Assembly (NCBI GenBank): GCA_942491955.1
Contig: CALOCV010000023.1
Coordinates: 1 to 59,901, forward strand
Reading direction: 5' to 3'
From: CALOCV01 sp942491955
Lineage (GTDB): Bacteria; Chlamydiota; Chlamydiia; Chlamydiales; CALOCV01
DNA length: 59,901 nucleotides
Part shown: piece by piece, positions 57,911 to 59,901 of the stretch
Numbering within the stretch: the stretch's first letter is position 1
How the letters are laid out: the number at the start of each line of letters is the position of its first letter
The notes under the pieces: generated by a model
Databases searched by the model: none
What the model was told of the DNA's origin: nothing
The model's input: the letters and a program-made list of their open reading frames with translations, nothing else
Made by a program: the position numbers and the translations under genes

Positions 57911-58459
57911 ATGAAATACGAGCAAATACGAAATTTGTTAGATGAACCATTCCGTCGATTAACAGGGGTTAAACGACAAACATTTGAAAAAATGGTTAAA
58001 ATACTAATAGAAGATGATAAGAACAAAAAAATCAAAGGAGGGCGCAAGAATAAATTATCATTGGAGAACCGGCTCCTAATGGCTTTGGAGTATTTAAGAG
58101 AGTATCGAACTTATTTTCATATCTCTAAAAGTTATGGTGTCAGTGAAAGTACAGCATACAAGACTGTACGTTGGGTTGAAGGCACCATAATTAAGCATCC
58201 AGATTTTGCGCTTCCAGGACGTAAAGCTCTTTTAAAAAGTGATATGGAGTTTGAGATTGTACTTGTAGATGCATCTGAAACTCCAATAGAAAGGCCAAAA
58301 AAAAAGGGTAAAAAACAGGAATAATAAACAAAAGCATTTTTATTCTGGAAAAAAGAAGAGGCATACTCTAAAAAGCCAAATAGTTGTGGATAAAAAAACT
58401 AAAAAAGTCATTTGTACTTCTTTTAGCAATGGTAAGAAACATGATTTTCGACTTTTTAA
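57911..58459 (+). pseudogene. IS5-family (DDE_Tnp_4) transposase, frameshifted and truncated
   Basis: The first 137 residues are the N-terminal helix-turn-helix part (YLREYRTYFHISKSYGVSES followed by TAYKTVRWVEGTI) and VDASETPIERPKKK with the first catalytic Asp. A frameshift in an A-rich run near 58,300 leads to KHFYSGKKKRHTLKSQIVVD and GKKHDFRLFK. At 58,460 the sequence changes to an IS1634-type gene. The rest of the DDE core is missing. Confidence 0.7.
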
Positions 58460-58463
58460 GCCC

Positions 58464-58655
58464 TGGCATGGCTGTAGTAGCTATGATTTTAAATGGCTTA
58501 GGTTTCATGAATAGAAGACTCTACTTAACACATCAATTTTTTGAATCCAAGGCCGTAGAAAGGCTTTTAGGTCCAGATTTGGACGCCAAGGACATTACAG
58601 ATTATACTTTGGGACATACCCTCGATAAAATAGAGTGCAAGGTCTAGGAATGTAG
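58464..58655 (+). pseudogene. IS1634-type transposase, N-terminal fragment
   Basis: Reading GMAVVAMILNGLGFMNRRLY, LTHQFFESKAVERLLGPDLD and AKDITDYTLGHTLDKI, the DUF4277 N-terminus of IS1634 transposases. It is joined directly to gagtgcaaggtctaggaatg, which is also the sequence after the transposase stop near 59,735, so the copy is an internal deletion. Confidence 0.68.
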
Positions 58656-58762
58656 GATAGCAACTACGAAATACGGCGAAAAGATGGGTTTATTTGACAG
58701 TTACGCAGCAACTGATCCAAAATACAGAGAAAAACTTCTCAAATTAATGTTCTAATTGATTA

Positions 58763-58990
58763 TCACTGTTGCGTATAAAGAGAAACAAGATGAGCAGGAT
58801 CGCAGGCGGCATGATGATCAGGATGATGAACTCTTTTGTATTCTAACCTTCTCTTTCGGAAGTTAATTAACAAGCCTACTAAAATATTTGATACTTTCAA
58901 GTAGTTAATAAGTTGGGCTTGATGCTCACCACGCAACGATTCACAACATTTCAGTTCAATGAGTTCTTGGTAAAGTGGTTGATCTTTATC
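58763..58990 (-). pseudogene. GxxExxY family protein, C-terminal fragment
   Basis: The segment LYQELIELKCCESLRGEHQA, QLINYLKVSNILVGLLINFR and RRLEYKRV is the C-terminal part of the GxxExxY family, from a lineage different from the two CACAGAG-bounded copies. No CACAGAG repeat is seen here. Confidence 0.65.
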
Positions 58991-59177
58991 TTGCATATCT
59001 TGCCGCTTGCGATCCTTCATATCCTTGTTTTTTTAAGAAATACTACAATGTCAATTTTATTGTCTCCAAATCTTATCTCCAAAAATTTACATTCGTTGTT
59101 TTGTCCCACTAGTCAGGGGAGTCAGGAAAAGCTTCTCAAATTAATTTTCCAATGTCATATGCCCTGATCCTGGTCAA

Positions 59178-59756
59178 GGGAGGCCCAAGAAGGGAATAGA
59201 AAAGGTTGTAACTGGTTACAAAGTGGATACAACTTTTGAAAGAGATCAAGAAGAAATTGGAAGGGTTTTAAATAAGAAAGGGAGATTTATTCTGGCAACG
59301 AATGAACTGGATGCAGAAGGATACAAAAATGAACAGATTTTAAAGGAGTATAAAGAGCAGCAGAAAGTCGAAGGTGGATTTCGATTTTTAAAAGATCCTT
59401 GGTTTATGGTTAAGCTTCCCAGAAGAATAGAAGCCTTAATGATGATTATGGCCCTTTGTTTGTTGGTATATAACGTTGGTCAATACAAACTTAGGGAGTG
59501 TTTGAGAGAACAAAACAGCACTTTACCCAATCAGTTGGGGAAAGAAATATCGAATCCGACATTAAAATGGGTTTTCCAGATCATGGAGGGAATAGGTGTG
59601 GTATATTTTTACAACGAGTCAATTTCGCAGACGGTTCGAGAGGTAATAACGAATCTCAACCAGCTCAGGAGAAAGATAATTTGGTTATTTGGAAAAACTG
59701 CAGCTTGGATATATGGGATAATTCATGAAAATAGAGTGCAAGGTCTAGGAGTGTAG
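59178..59756 (+). pseudogene. IS1634-type transposase, C-terminal fragment
   Basis: Reading KVDTTFERDQEEIGRVLNKK, FILATNELDAEGYKNEQILK, VEGGFRFLKDPWFMVKLPRR (catalytic Glu in VEGGFRFLKDP) and IEALMMIMALCLLVYNVGQY. It ends after TAAWIYGIIHENRVQGLGV. The N-terminal catalytic part is missing. The same C-terminus, diverged, is in the deleted element at 43,562-43,892. Confidence 0.75.
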
Positions 59757-59804
59757 GTTTTAGAGTTCAGGGTATACCATTAATCTATCTTATGACGATA
59801 CTAT

Positions 59805-59901
59805 TTAGAAATGAGTCCAATTAATTTCTTTTAAAGTTTAATCGGGAAAGGGCGGGCAGAGGCACGGGCACAGGCAGAGGCACAGGCAGAGGCACGGGAT
59901 T
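59805..59901 (-). repeat. Right terminal inverted repeat, 97 bp, at the contig end
   Basis: Reverse complement of the left TIR with one additional 12-base pair of hexamers (gcacaggcagag). The last base of the window coincides with the TIR end. Confidence 0.85.

Larger units (their letters stand above)
57790..59901. mobile_element. Mosaic element bounded by long hexamer-rich TIRs
   Basis: The left TIR (57,790-57,874, beginning aatcccgtgcctctgcctgt) is the reverse complement of the right (59,805-59,901), which has an extra 12-base unit of the gtgcct/ctgcct series. The inner part of the TIR, cccgattaaactttaaaaga, is fully conserved. Inside are pieces of at least two different transposases and a GxxExxY fragment. 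The window ends exactly at the right TIR end. Confidence 0.7.

Noticed and set aside
58684..58755. A short peptide MGLFDSYAATDPKYREKLLK shared in part with 37,672
   Set aside because: Only the first seven residues match the methyltransferase fragment; it is probably a junction between remnants.

Overview
The window does not read as one chromosome. It looks like three unrelated stretches joined end to end, as in a chimeric metagenome contig. Positions 1 to about 7,310 are GC-rich and actinobacterial in character, carrying a Tad/Flp pilus locus, queG, a family 4 glycosyltransferase and an SRPBCC protein. Positions about 7,310 to 9,397 are of intermediate composition and carry a DUF502 protein and succinate dehydrogenase/fumarate reductase subunits B and A, in the style of sulfate-reducing Desulfobacterota. 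From about 9,398 to the end the DNA is AT-rich and chlamydial. The 16S gene carries the Chlamydiales signature CGGCGTGGATGAGGCAT, the nqrBCDE cluster is separate from nqrA and nqrF, and there are chlamydia-type secreted proteins. The many insertion sequences suggest an environmental (amoeba- or arthropod-associated) chlamydia rather than Chlamydia itself. Single-base frameshifts, mostly at homopolymers, are very common in the first 9.4 kb and occasional later, which suggests noisy long reads.

Layout. 1-2.6 kb: CpaB, TadG-like, TadE-like and Flp pilin on the minus strand, with a divergent prepilin peptidase. 2.6-7.3 kb: LuxR-type regulator, small Cys-rich protein, QueG, glycosyltransferase, membrane protein, truncated SRPBCC. 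7.3-9.4 kb: DUF502, SdhB, partial SdhA. 9.4-12.6 kb: truncated hypothetical, ISNCY remnant, intact IS1634-type transposase. 12.7-17.6 kb: 16S, two degraded spacer tRNAs, 23S with its last bases missing and no 5S. 17.6-27.6 kb: ordinary chlamydial genes (GT39 enzyme, two large putative effectors, Ogt, a DHFR-like reductase, HtpX, secreted proteins). 27.9-45.3 kb: an accessory region packed with repeats, IS copies, two DUF4143 ATPases, an AlbA_2/ATPase protein, a Fic protein and an IQ-motif effector candidate. 45.3-53.1 kb: a tight minus-strand operon of two tandem secretins, a TPR lipoprotein, a YidD-like protein and an RsmB-like methyltransferase. 53.2-57.6 kb: tetR and nqrBCDE. 57.8-59.9 kb: a mosaic transposon bounded by long terminal inverted repeats, where the contig stops.

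Most interesting points: (i) a 632-residue protein with two IQ (calmodulin-binding) motifs ahead of a kinase-like segment; (ii) an 844-residue protein with a Cys-His-Asp arrangement reminiscent of Josephin/papain-type deubiquitinases; (iii) a 2.1 kb unit bounded by about 34-bp inverted repeats whose only gene is a DUF4143 ATPase; (iv) a repeated arrangement in which each mobile-type accessory gene (two DUF4143 ATPases, AlbA_2, Fic, and an unidentified remnant) is preceded by its own distinct palindrome or iteron set; (v) a GxxExxY gene remnant enclosed by CACAGAG inverted repeats and carried inside a duplicated IS5 composite. All functions are inferred from sequence patterns read by eye; no database search was run.
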